A stretch of 20,883 nt of DNA, from contig JACPJY010000324.1 in the NCBI GenBank assembly GCA_016187325.1, forward strand, positions 1-20,883, read 5' to 3'. Under the pieces are notes generated by a model. It was not told the DNA's origin and made no database searches. It saw only the letters and a program-made list of their open reading frames with translations. Every line of letters begins with the position of its first letter. Within the stretch, counting starts at the first letter, position 1. This document shows, piece after piece, positions 8,946 to 16,264 of the stretch. The DNA comes from Rhodospirillales bacterium. GTDB taxonomy: Bacteria; Pseudomonadota; Alphaproteobacteria; Rhodospirillales; Casp-alpha2. The translations under genes and the position numbers were made by a program.

Positions 8946-10109
8946 ATGAGCGCACGCACCCTCAAGCAGAACAAACCCGAGAACTTCGGCGAGGCCTTTC
9001 CCGGCCGCTATTGGCATGCGCTGCCGGACGGCCGGGTGCAATGCGACGTGTGTCCGCGCGAGTGCAAGATCCACGACGGCCAGCGGGGGCTCTGTTTCGT
9101 GCGCGCCAACAAGGGCGGCCAGATCGTGCTCACCACCTACGGCCGCTCGTCGGGCTTCTGCATCGACCCGATCGAGAAAAAGCCGCTCAACCACTTCCTG
9201 CCGGGCACGCCGATCCTCAGCTTCGGCACCGCCGGCTGCAACCTGACCTGCAAGTTCTGCCAGAACTGGGACATCTCGAAGTCGCGCCAGTTCGACAAGC
9301 TGCAGGCCATGGCGACGCCGGCGATGATCGCCGAGGCGGCGGTCAAGAGCGGCTGCCGTTCGGTCGCCTTCACCTACAACGATCCCGTCATCTTCCTCGA
9401 ATACGCCATCGACGTGGCCAAGGCCTGTCATCAACGCGGCATCAAGACGGTGGCGGTAACGGCCGGCTACATCAATCCCGAAGCCCGGCGTGAATTCTAT
9501 CGATACATGGATGCCGCCAACGTCGACTTGAAGGGCTTCACCGAGGGCTTCTACAAGAACTTGTGCACCGGCGAGCTCGCCCCGGTGCTGGACACGCTCA
9601 AGTACCTGAAGCACGAAACCGACGTGTGGTTCGAGATCACGACGCTGCTGATCCCGGGCGAGAACGATTCCGCGGACGAGATCGAAGCCGAAACGAAGTG
9701 GATCATGGAAAACCTCGGCCCCGACGTGCCGCTGCACTTTACCGCCTTCCATCCCGACTGGAAGATGATGGACAAGCAGCACACGCCGAAGGCGACGCTG
9801 ACGCGGGCGCGCGAGATCGCGATGAACAACGGCATCCGCTACTGCTACACCGGCAACGTCCACGACTTCGAGGGCTCGTCCACCTATTGCCACAACTGCG
9901 GCCAACGCCTGATCGGTCGCGACTGGTACGTGCTGTCGACCTGGAACGTTGCCGTCGGCGGCAACTACACCGGCAACTGCAACAAGTGCGGGACGCCGGT
10001 GACTGGCGTGTTCGACGGCCCGCCCGGCAAGTGGGGCGCCAAGAGGGTGCCGGTGCGCATCGGGCCCGTCCCGCTGAGGCCGGCGCCACCGCCACCGCCC
10101 GCCGCATGA
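8946..10109 (+). CDS. amrS: AmmeMemoRadiSam system radical SAM enzyme
   Basis: 387 residues. The radical SAM cluster motif is CNLTCKFC, with Cys98, Cys102 and Cys105 binding the 4Fe-4S cluster that cleaves S-adenosylmethionine. An N-terminal Cys set (33, 36, 40, 50, in CDVCPREC and GLC) and a C-terminal zinc-ribbon-like set (YCHNC 314-318, CNKC 345-348) frame the barrel. The layout resembles activating enzymes of the pyruvate formate-lyase type, and the N-terminal PDGRVQCDVCPREC and FHPDWKM segments are typical of the AmmeMemoRadiSam member. AGGGA lies 7 bases before the ATG. The C-terminus ends in a run of Pro and Ala. The stop overlaps the next ATG as ATGA. The substrate of the family is not firmly known. 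Confidence 0.93.
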   Translation: MSARTLKQNKPENFGEAFPGRYWHALPDGRVQCDVCPRECKIHDGQRGLCFVRANKGGQIVLTTYGRSSGFCIDPIEKKPLNHFLPGTPILSFGTAGCNLTCKFCQNWDISKSRQFDKLQAMATPAMIAEAAVKSGCRSVAFTYNDPVIFLEYAIDVAKACHQRGIKTVAVTAGYINPEARREFYRYMDAANVDLKGFTEGFYKNLCTGELAPVLDTLKYLKHETDVWFEITTLLIPGENDSADEIEAETKWIMENLGPDVPLHFTAFHPDWKMMDKQHTPKATLTRAREIAMNNGIRYCYTGNVHDFEGSSTYCHNCGQRLIGRDWYVLSTWNVAVGGNYTGNCNKCGTPVTGVFDGPPGKWGAKRVPVRIGPVPLRPAPPPPPAA

Positions 10110-10396
10110 GCCCGACCATGACCAAGGCCCCGACATGGCAGGCGGTGCGCGACCACCTGATGCGCGAGAAGGACCGCATCGTCGCCGAAATCCGCGGCTA
10201 CCCGCCGCCGATCGCCGGCTGCGACGCGCAGTACCAGTTTCTCACCGAGCGGCGCCACCTGATCGCCCAGGAACTCGTGCGCCTGGAGGCGGCGCAACAG
10301 GGCGGCGCGGCGGCGCTCGACGACTTCATTGCCTCGTCGGCGTTCATCGACGCCGCCCCGGTGCGGCGGATTCGGACGGGCGCCGGCGAGGGCTGA
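10106..10396 (+). CDS. Unrecognised 96-residue protein coupled to amrS
   Basis: The ATG at 10106 overlaps the amrS stop as ATGA, which argues for translational coupling; a second Met follows at residue 5. The product is short, soluble and charged, with a predicted helical hairpin (WQAVRDHLMREKDRIVAEIR and QYQFLTERRHLIAQELVRLEAA) around a PPPIAGCD turn holding a single Cys39. No domain is recognised. Position makes it a candidate accessory protein of the radical SAM enzyme. Its reading frame is also open through the amrS 3' half, so the coding call rests on the overlap, codon style and helical pattern. Confidence 0.6.
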   Translation: MSPTMTKAPTWQAVRDHLMREKDRIVAEIRGYPPPIAGCDAQYQFLTERRHLIAQELVRLEAAQQGGAAALDDFIASSAFIDAAPVRRIRTGAGEG

Positions 10397-10561
10397 AACC
10401 CCACCCGTCATCGCCCCGGCCCAACTCGAGCGATCGGGTGCCGCGTAAGAACACTGGATGCCCCGGGCCGACATGTGCCCGGCCGTCGGCGTGACAGCCC
10501 ATCGCCGAGGTGTTAAACAACGCCGGCGCTTCGGGGAAATCTCTCGCTCGGCGGACATTGG

Positions 10562-11566
10562 ATGTCGAAAAAGTCGCTCGCCCTGGCACTCAAGTTCGTG
10601 GTGTCGGGGCTGCTGATCTGGTATTTGGTTTCCGATATGGACCTCGCCGCCGCCAAGTCGCGCGTCGTCGAGATCGATCCCACGATGCTGGCCGCCGCGA
10701 TCGGCATGATCCTGGTGCAGTTGGCGGTCGGCGGCGCCCGCTGGGAGGCGGTGCTGTCGGCGATCGACGCGCCGCTCGGCCACGCCAGGGCGGTCCTGTT
10801 CTTCTACATCGGGGTCTTCTTTTCGCAGGTACTGCCGTCGTCGGTGGGCGGCGACGCGGTGCGCATGTACAAGGCGTACCGCGCTGGCCTCGGCCTCAAG
10901 AGCGCCGTAAACGGCGTCCTATTGGAGCGCGCCGTCACCGTGGTGGCGCTGGTGATTCTGGTGATCGCCACCCAGCCGTGGTTCGCGCCCCGCATCGGCC
11001 ACGAACGTTGGCTGGTTCAGGTGATGCCGCCACTCGCGCTGCTGGCGGCCGGGGCTGCCGGCGGGCTGGCGTTCCTGATGGTGCTCGACCGGCTGCCGCA
11101 GTCGTTGAAGCGATGGCGGGTGGTGCGCGGGCTCGGCCATCTCGCCCTCGATACCCGCCGGGTGTTCCTTTCCGCCCGCCACTTGCCCAGGGTGCTCATA
11201 TGGGGGCTCATTACCCACGTCAACATCTCGTTCGCGGTGTTCCTGCTCGCCATCGGTCTCGCGCTCAAGGTCACCTGGCTCGACTGCCTGGTGTTGGTGC
11301 CGCCGGTGCTGCTGGTGACGACGCTGCCGATTTCGATCGCCGGCTGGGGGGTGCGCGAGGCGGCGATGGTGGTCGCCTTCGGCCTCGTCGGCGTGCCCGA
11401 GGACGGCGCCAAGGTGCTCGGCTTCATGATGGGCGTCATCGGCATCGTCGTCGGGGTGCCCGGCGGCATCCTGTGGGCGTTGAGCCGCGACAAGGGCGAG
11501 ACGCTGGCGCACCCGGGCGCCGAGTTGCCTGACCCGGCGGCATCCGAAAAGGTCGGACGGGCCTGA
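10562..11566 (+). CDS. Flippase-like / lysylphosphatidylglycerol synthase TM-region family membrane protein
   Basis: 334 residues with about seven or eight membrane segments. It begins with a signal-anchor-like helix (LALKFVVSGLLIWYLVSDMD) and has the family segments GARWEAVL, FFSQVLPSSVGGDAVRMYKAYRAG and GWGVREAAMVVAFGL, which mark the UPF0104 / AglD-like family related to the membrane part of MprF. The soluble aminoacyl-transfer domain of MprF is absent, so lipid aminoacylation is not supported. Lipid or glycolipid translocation is the usual guess. It stands alone after a 165-base gap and 106 bases before pepA. No strong promoter was recognised. Confidence 0.82.
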   Translation: MSKKSLALALKFVVSGLLIWYLVSDMDLAAAKSRVVEIDPTMLAAAIGMILVQLAVGGARWEAVLSAIDAPLGHARAVLFFYIGVFFSQVLPSSVGGDAVRMYKAYRAGLGLKSAVNGVLLERAVTVVALVILVIATQPWFAPRIGHERWLVQVMPPLALLAAGAAGGLAFLMVLDRLPQSLKRWRVVRGLGHLALDTRRVFLSARHLPRVLIWGLITHVNISFAVFLLAIGLALKVTWLDCLVLVPPVLLVTTLPISIAGWGVREAAMVVAFGLVGVPEDGAKVLGFMMGVIGIVVGVPGGILWALSRDKGETLAHPGAELPDPAASEKVGRA

Positions 11567-11672
11567 ACGCCGGAGCGCCGACGAAACCGGGCGCCAACAA
11601 AACCTTTTCTTTATCGCCGGCACCGCTAGAGTCGGCGGCAAACCCGTGCAAGCCAACGAAGGGGGCCCACCC

Positions 11673-13202
11673 ATGAAAATCGCTTTTTCCGATCCCGGCA
11701 TGACGGCCGCCGGCGCCCTGGTGGTCGGCGTTCTCGAAGGCAACAAGCTGACGGCCTCGGCCAAGGCCGTCGACCGCAAGACCAGGGGCGCCGTCAAGCG
11801 CGCGCTCAAGGCCAGCCGGTTCAAGGGCCAGGCCGGCCGGACGCTGACCCTGGTGGCGCCGGCCGGCACCCGGCTGGAGCGGCTGCTGCTGGTCGGCCTC
11901 GGCAAGCCCTCGGGACTCGACGACAACGCGCTGCAGAAGGCCGGCGGCGCCGTCTACGCGGCGCTCGGGACCTCGGGAACGCGGGCGGCGACGGTGCTCG
12001 TCGACGACGTCGACGGCGCCGCGCTCTCCGCCGACGCGATGGCGGTCGGCATGGCCGAAGGCGCGAAGCTGCGCTCGTACCGTTTCGACCGCTACCGCAC
12101 CAAGCCGGACAAGGACGACAAGCCGACGCTGACGGCGCTGACGCTGCGCTGCAAGGGGGCGGCGAAGGCGCGCGCCGCGTTCAAGGTCCGCGAATCCGTC
12201 CTCGACGGCGTGTTCCTGACCCGCGACCTGGTCACCGAGCCGCCGAACGTGCTCTACCCCGAGACGCTGGCCAAGCGTGCCCAGGAGCTGACCAAGCTCG
12301 ACGTCAAGGTTGAGGTGCTGGGCGAAGCGCAGATGAAAAAGCTCGGCATGGGCTCGCTGCTCGGCGTCGGCCAGGGCTCGGAGCGCGAGAGCAAGCTGGT
12401 GGTCATGCAATGGCAGGGCGCCGGCAAGCCGGGCCAAGGGAAAGACAAAGGCAAGGACAAGGACGAAGGCCCGTGCTGCTTCGTCGGCAAGGGCGTCACC
12501 TTCGACACCGGCGGCATCTCGCTGAAGCAGGCGGCCGGCATGGAGGACATGAAATACGACATGGGCGGCTCCGGCGTCGTCATCGGCCTGATCAAGGCGC
12601 TGGCCGGACGGAAGGCCAAGGTCAACGCGGTCGGCGTCGTCGGCCTGGTCGAGAACATGCCGGGCTCGAACGCCCAGCGGCCGAGCGACGTGGTCACCTC
12701 GATGTCGGGGCAGACGATCGAGGTGCTCAACACCGACGCCGAGGGGCGCCTGGTGCTGGCCGACGCGCTGCACTACGCCAACGACCGCTTCAAGCCGCGC
12801 TTCATCGTCGATCTGGCGACGCTGACCGGCGCCATCATCATCTCGCTCGGCGACCAGTACGCCGGGCTGTTCTCCAACGACGACAAGCTCAGCGAGCAGT
12901 TGACCGCGGCCGGCAAGAAAACCGGCGAAACCGTGTGGCGGATGCCGCTCGGCGAGGCCTACGACAAGCAGATCAATTCCGACATCGCCGACATGAAGAA
13001 CGTCTCCGACGGCCGCGGCGCCGGCTCGATCACCGCGGCGCAGTTCCTGCAGCGCTTCGTCGGCAAGACGCCGTGGGCGCACCTCGACATCGCCGGCGTC
13101 ACCTGGGCGAAGAAGGATCTGCCGACAGCGCCGAAGGGGGCGACGGCGTTCGGGGTGCGGCTGCTCGACCGCCTGGTCGCCGACAACTGCGAGGAGAAGT
13201 GA
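11673..13202 (+). CDS. pepA: Leucyl aminopeptidase (M17)
   Basis: 509 residues, normal length for PepA. The cytosolic di-metal aminopeptidase signature NTDAEGRL is at 353-360. Inferred metal ligands are Lys273, Asp278, Asp296, Asp355 and Glu357, and catalytic Lys285 and Arg359, each offset by three from the E. coli enzyme. The N-terminal domain (1-165) is the variable regulatory part. A lysine-rich insertion (251-266, GKPGQGKDKGKDKDEG) precedes the catalytic core and is not usual. The start is the ATG at 11673 after a purine-rich GAAGGGGG; an in-frame ATG 27 bases upstream lacks family-like sequence. It ends directly at repeat B copy 2. Confidence 0.95.
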   Translation: MKIAFSDPGMTAAGALVVGVLEGNKLTASAKAVDRKTRGAVKRALKASRFKGQAGRTLTLVAPAGTRLERLLLVGLGKPSGLDDNALQKAGGAVYAALGTSGTRAATVLVDDVDGAALSADAMAVGMAEGAKLRSYRFDRYRTKPDKDDKPTLTALTLRCKGAAKARAAFKVRESVLDGVFLTRDLVTEPPNVLYPETLAKRAQELTKLDVKVEVLGEAQMKKLGMGSLLGVGQGSERESKLVVMQWQGAGKPGQGKDKGKDKDEGPCCFVGKGVTFDTGGISLKQAAGMEDMKYDMGGSGVVIGLIKALAGRKAKVNAVGVVGLVENMPGSNAQRPSDVVTSMSGQTIEVLNTDAEGRLVLADALHYANDRFKPRFIVDLATLTGAIIISLGDQYAGLFSNDDKLSEQLTAAGKKTGETVWRMPLGEAYDKQINSDIADMKNVSDGRGAGSITAAQFLQRFVGKTPWAHLDIAGVTWAKKDLPTAPKGATAFGVRLLDRLVADNCEEK

Positions 13203-13204
13203 CC

Positions 13205-13287
13205 TTCGCGAAAAAGTCCCTCGCCCCGGAAAGATCCGGGGCTCGGTGTACTTTTTCGCGGGAAATATCGACAAATCCGCGCTTGAG
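13205..13287 (+). repeat. Dispersed palindromic repeat B, copy 2 (after pepA), terminator-like
   Basis: Three bases after the pepA stop come TCGCGAAAAAGTCCC, a GCCCCGGA...TCCGGGGC hairpin (13223-13242), GTACTTTTTCGCG and AAATCCGCGCTTGAG, the same block order as copy 1 after the CysQ-like gene. A hairpin followed by ACTTTTT fits transcription termination of pepA. Confidence 0.65.
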
Positions 13288-13308
13288 GCGGCTCTGCATG
13301 CGGATTTG
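13272..13308. repeat. Inverted repeat CAAATCCGC
   Basis: CAAATCCGC (13272-13280) and GCGGATTTG (13300-13308) pair perfectly over 9 bases around a 19-base loop. The left arm belongs to the conserved end of repeat B; the matching right arm is not evident in the other copy of B. Confidence 0.5.
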
Positions 13309-13354
13309 ACGTTCATCGGAGGTCTGACCGTAGGTCGGACAAGGTGGAAAAAGT

Positions 13355-13391
13355 GGAAAGAAAGCGCCGGGCCGCCCCAAGCTTTCTTTCC
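13355..13391 (+). terminator. Perfect 11-bp hairpin between pepA and holC
   Basis: GGAAAGAAAGC (13355-13365) and GCTTTCTTTCC (13381-13391) are perfectly complementary around a 15-base GC-rich loop. The pyrimidine-rich right arm could act as a terminator of rightward transcription, but no clean T-run follows, so the function is uncertain. Confidence 0.45.
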
Positions 13392-13403
13392 TCAAAATTC
13401 ATG

Positions 13404-13441
13404 ACGAAAAAAGTACACTGAGCGAAGCGAAGGACTTTTTT
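13404..13441 (+). repeat. Dispersed palindromic repeat A, copy 2 (before holC)
   Basis: GAAAAAAGTACACTGAGCG, AAGCGAAGG and ACTTTTTTT follow in order, matching copy 1 (3639-3676) with few differences. It ends 11 bases before the holC start, as copy 1 ends just before the Sua5-type start. Confidence 0.7.
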
Positions 13442-13452
13442 TCGAGATCACC

Positions 13453-13917
13453 ATGACCCAGATCGCGTTTTACCACCTCGAAACCTGGCCCCTGGAGCAG
13501 GCGTTGCCGATGCTTCTGGAGAAAACCCTGGCGTCGGGCAAGCGCGCGCTGGTGCTGGCCGGCTCGGCGGAGCGGGTGGAGGCGCTCAACGGCCTGCTGT
13601 GGACCTACCACCAGGACGCCTGGCTGCCGCACGGCTCGGCCGCCGACGGCGACGCCGACGAGCAGCCGGTGTGGCTGGCGGCCGCAGGCGACAGTCCCGA
13701 TGGCGACAACCCGAACCGGGCGGAGTATCTGTTTTTGACCGACGGCGCCGCCTCGGCCCGCGTCGCCGATTTCGAGCGCTGCTTCGAGCTGTTCGACGGC
13801 CGCGACCCGGCGGCGTTGCAGACGGCGCGCGATCGCTGGAAGCAATATCAGGCCGCCGGCCACGCGCTCACCTACTGGCGCCAGACCGACGCCGGCGGCT
13901 GGCGGAAGCAGGAGTAG
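13453..13917 (+). CDS. holC: DNA polymerase III chi subunit
   Basis: 154 residues. Chi links the clamp loader to single-strand-binding protein. The sequence opens MTQIAFYHLETWPLEQALP and keeps the alphaproteobacterial chi pattern: LLEKTLASGKRALVL, the LLWTYHQDAWLPHG motif near residues 48-61, LFLTDG (93-98) and the late RWKQYQAAGHALTYWRQ helix. The length is normal. The last 32 bases, including WRKQE and the stop, reappear at 18141-18174 at the far end of the mercury operon, so this 3' end may be an insertion site. The start follows repeat A copy 2 directly; GAGATCACC precedes the ATG and the ribosome site is weak. Confidence 0.9.
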   Translation: MTQIAFYHLETWPLEQALPMLLEKTLASGKRALVLAGSAERVEALNGLLWTYHQDAWLPHGSAADGDADEQPVWLAAAGDSPDGDNPNRAEYLFLTDGAASARVADFERCFELFDGRDPAALQTARDRWKQYQAAGHALTYWRQTDAGGWRKQE

Positions 13918-13919
13918 GC
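13888..13919 (+). repeat. Left direct repeat at holC 3' end (candidate attL)
   Basis: GACGCCGGCGGC followed by a 20-base core (13900-13919) that spans the holC stop. The core is identical to 18155-18174, and the upstream 12 bases also match, with a 2-base gap between them. The pair encloses the whole mer region. No integrase lies between them. Confidence 0.6.
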
Positions 13920-13982
13920 GGGGCGGGAACGCGAGGTCGACGACCACATCTCGGGCGCCTCAACCTCCTGACTCCGATCACG

Positions 13983-14405
13983 TCACGACGACAGCGCATC
14001 GACAATCGGACATTCGGGCACGTCGCCGCCGTCACATTGTGCCGCCATTCCCTTAAGCACGCGCTCCATGCGCCGAAGGTCGGCGATTTTTTGCCGGATA
14101 ACGTCCGCGTGGGCGAGCGTCATCGCCTTGACTTCCGCGCACGTATAATCGCCGCCGTCCACGAGTTCGAGTAACGCGCGGATTTCCTCTAACGAGAACC
14201 CGAGTTCCCGGGTGCGGCGGACAAACGCCAGGCGCTTCAGGTGATTCTGGTCGTAGACCCGATGGCCGCCCTCGCTGCGCGGGGGCTTCGGCACCATGCC
14301 GATGCGCTCGTAATAGCGGATGGTCTCGATATTGACCCCGGTGCGCTTGGACAATGCCCCGATACCGAATCGCTCGGCCGGGGGAGGGATATGTCTTCGC
14401 CTCAT
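13983..14405 (-). CDS. merR: Mercury-responsive MerR regulator
   Basis: 140 residues from the ATG at 14405. The N-terminal winged helix-turn-helix (FGIGALSKRTGVNIETIRYYERIG, 13-36) is the MerR DNA-binding domain. A dimerisation helix follows (~88-120), with Cys89, Cys124 and Cys132 in the places of the three Hg(II)-binding cysteines of Tn501 MerR (82, 117, 126). This separates it from CueR, ZntR or SoxR types. Upstream frame extension to ~14555 would run through the operator and is rejected. It is divergent from merT and would both repress and, with Hg(II), activate the operator at 14414-14444. It is convergent with holC, 65 bases away. Confidence 0.92.
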   Translation of the reverse strand: MRRRHIPPPAERFGIGALSKRTGVNIETIRYYERIGMVPKPPRSEGGHRVYDQNHLKRLAFVRRTRELGFSLEEIRALLELVDGGDYTCAEVKAMTLAHADVIRQKIADLRRMERVLKGMAAQCDGGDVPECPIVDALSS

Positions 14406-14413
14406 AATTCCTC

Positions 14414-14444
14414 TTGATACTGTAGTTGCTACAGGTCTTAACCT
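14414..14444 (+). promoter_or_regulatory. mer promoter-operator with 19-bp spacer
   Basis: TTGATA (-35, 14414-14419) and TAACCT (-10, 14439-14444) are 19 bases apart, the over-long spacing that MerR corrects by twisting DNA. Between them is a perfect palindrome CTGTAG-TTG-CTACAG (14420-14434), the expected MerR dimer site. It drives merT rightward and overlaps the merR upstream region. Confidence 0.9.
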
Positions 14445-14479
14445 ACCACGACTGGTTCGAAGATGAACAGGATCGGGCG

Positions 14480-14893
14480 ATGAAAAGAACCGACGCGGCA
14501 ACCATCGATACCCGTGCAATATCAACGGCGAGCAATGGCGGGCGAAGACGCGCAAGCTTGGCCTCCGCCGGTGCCGTCTTCAGCGCCATTGCCGCGTCTT
14601 CGTGCTGCATCCTGCCCCTGGCGCTGTTCGGCCTTGGCGTCGGCGGCGCCTGGATCGGCAACCTGACGGCGCTGGCGCCCTATCAACCGGTGTTCGCGAC
14701 CGCCGGCGCCGGATTCCTCGGCTACGGCTTTTACGCCGTCTACTGGAAGCCGAAGCCGGCTTGCGCCGATGGCGCGACCTGCGACCGTCCCCTTACCAAC
14801 CGCGCTGTCAAGACGGGGTTGTGGGCGGCAACGGCGCTGATCGCGGCGGCGCTCGCCTTTCCCTACGTGGCGCCCCGGCTGCTCGGCGTATGA
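14480..14893 (+). CDS. merT: Mercuric ion transporter MerT
   Basis: 137 residues, three membrane helices. The first helix holds the vicinal pair SSCCILPLALFGLG (Cys42-Cys43) and is followed by AWIGNLTALAPYQPVF, a MerT hallmark. The loop after helix two has Cys95 and Cys101, the second cysteine pair that passes Hg(II) to the cytoplasm. A basic N-terminal tail of about 25 residues is longer than in Tn501 MerT. The start is ATG at 14480 with AGGA 7 bases before it; an earlier in-frame ATG at 14426 lies within the operator. It is the first gene of the rightward operon, about 35 bases after the -10. Confidence 0.93.
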   Translation: MKRTDAATIDTRAISTASNGGRRRASLASAGAVFSAIAASSCCILPLALFGLGVGGAWIGNLTALAPYQPVFATAGAGFLGYGFYAVYWKPKPACADGATCDRPLTNRAVKTGLWAATALIAAALAFPYVAPRLLGV

Positions 14894-14927
14894 CCGCGAG
14901 CGGATCATGCAAAGAGGAAAAAAACCG

Positions 14928-15224
14928 ATGAAACGAAAGTTGGCTTGCCTGATTCTCGGCGTTGCCTTGCTGAGCGGTAATGCCGCCATGGCGGCCGACC
15001 GGACGGCGACGCTCGCCGTCGACAATATGACATGCGCGAGCTGTCCCTACATCGTCAAAAAGACGCTGGCCTCTGTGCCCGGCGTTTCGAAAGTAGATGT
15101 TTCTTTCGAGAAAAAGATCGCGGTGGTGACCTTCGACGATGCGAGGACGACACTTGATGAGTTGACATCGGCGAGCGCACGCGCCGGCTTCCCGGCGCGT
15201 CCCGTGACAGGGGACGCACGATGA
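14928..15224 (+). CDS. merP: Periplasmic mercury-binding protein MerP
   Basis: 98 residues with a signal peptide (KRKLACLILGVALLSGNAAMA, cleavage near residue 22-23) and one heavy-metal-associated domain. The metal site is MTCASC (Cys36, Cys39), followed by the ferredoxin-like fold ending ARAGFPARPV. It takes up Hg(II) in the periplasm and hands it to MerT. The start at 14928 has AAGAGGAAA upstream; an earlier ATG at 14907 would place charged residues ahead of the signal. The stop overlaps the merB start as ATGA. Confidence 0.95.
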   Translation: MKRKLACLILGVALLSGNAAMAADRTATLAVDNMTCASCPYIVKKTLASVPGVSKVDVSFEKKIAVVTFDDARTTLDELTSASARAGFPARPVTGDAR

Positions 15225-16021
15225 GCGTCGGCGCCCAACAGCCGCACGTGGGTATGGCGCACGGCGCGCCGAGCGCCGTGGCATTGCGGCCGGGCGTCGC
15301 TTTTCCGGATTGGCAGGCGGTCAGCGCGCCGAATGCCAAGGACGCGCTCATGGCAATCCTCTCTGCTGGCGAACGGCTCGAACGATGGGAGGGCTACGGA
15401 GAAGAGGAAGACCATGTCCGCCGGGCGATCATCAAAGGACTGGCCAATCTGAGCCATGCGCCCGATACCGCCTGGCTTGCCATGTCCACGGGCGTTGACC
15501 GAGGTCGAGTGGCGGAACTCGTGGAGCGGCTGGTGTCGCGCGACCTCGTCGTCCGCGACAAGGGCACCGGCGACGTGGTCGGCGCCTATCCGTTGACCAC
15601 GCAGGCGACCGAACACCGCGTGACGTTGCCTCAGGGGACGGTGCATGCCATGTGTGCCGTCGACGCCCTCGGCGCCGGCGCCATGTTCGGCGCCGATGTC
15701 ACCATTGAATCGCGCTGCCGGGGCTGCGGCGCCGCCATTCGGATTGCCACCAAGGAGGGAGGAACGGCACTCGGTCATGTGGCGCCGTCCACGACCGTCG
15801 TCTGGACCGGTATCCGCTACAAAGACGGCTGCGCCGCGATGTCGATTTGCACCACCATCGCCTTCTTTTGCACCGACGCCCACCTCGAAGAGTGGCGCCA
15901 GGTGAACCATCCCGATGCAAAGGGATATCGCCTTACCCCCGACGAGACCATGCAGGTCGGCCGGGCAGTTTTCGGGCCGGTTCTGAAGCCGGCGCAGGAT
16001 TCGAAGGAGGAGTTACCATGA
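15221..16021 (+). CDS. merB: Organomercurial lyase MerB
   Basis: 266 residues; the classical enzyme is about 212, so this has roughly 50 extra residues at the N-terminus. It splits the carbon-mercury bond to give Hg(II) for MerA. The active-site set is visible: Cys145 and Asp148 in HAMCAVDALG (E. coli plasmid MerB Cys96, Asp99) and Cys210 in MSICTTIAFFC (Cys159). The Cys-to-Cys spacing is 65 against 63. Additional cysteines at 166, 169, 204 and 217 are more than usual; RCRGC looks able to bind metal. The ATG overlaps the merP stop and the end overlaps the merF start, both as ATGA, so translation is coupled. Confidence 0.93.
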   Translation: MSVGAQQPHVGMAHGAPSAVALRPGVAFPDWQAVSAPNAKDALMAILSAGERLERWEGYGEEEDHVRRAIIKGLANLSHAPDTAWLAMSTGVDRGRVAELVERLVSRDLVVRDKGTGDVVGAYPLTTQATEHRVTLPQGTVHAMCAVDALGAGAMFGADVTIESRCRGCGAAIRIATKEGGTALGHVAPSTTVVWTGIRYKDGCAAMSICTTIAFFCTDAHLEEWRQVNHPDAKGYRLTPDETMQVGRAVFGPVLKPAQDSKEELP

Positions 16022-16263
16022 CCCCGGGCAAACTCGTCGTCGCGGGCGGGACCGGCTCGGTCATCACCGCCATTTGCTGCTTCACGCCGGTTCTCGTCGT
16101 CGCACTGCCGGCGATCGGCCTTGCTACATGGCTCGGCTGGATCGACTACGTGCTGTTTCCGATGCTCGCGGCTTTCGTTGGCCTGACGGCTTTTGGGATT
16201 TGGCGGAAGCAAACTGCGGCAGCCTGTTGCCTGCCGGCGGCGGAAAACAGGGAAAGGAGCTGA
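16018..16263 (+). CDS. merF: Mercury transport protein MerF
   Basis: 81 residues, two membrane helices. ICCFTPVLVV (Cys20-Cys21) in helix one and ACCLP (Cys70-Cys71) after helix two are the two vicinal pairs of MerF, and LDYVL-like IDYVLFPMLAAFVGLT is the family core. AAGGAGG lies 7 bases before the ATG, within merB. Its presence together with MerT gives the operon two alternative importers. merA begins one base after the stop. Confidence 0.94.
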   Translation: MTPGKLVVAGGTGSVITAICCFTPVLVVALPAIGLATWLGWIDYVLFPMLAAFVGLTAFGIWRKQTAAACCLPAAENRERS

Positions 16264-16264
16264 C

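Noticed and set aside
8778..10136. Leftward open frame opposite amrS
   Set aside because: The plus-strand radical SAM motifs are unmistakable; the antisense has none.
11436..13316. Leftward open frame of 626 residues opposite pepA
   Set aside because: Antisense artefact of high GC; pepA has all metal and catalytic residues.
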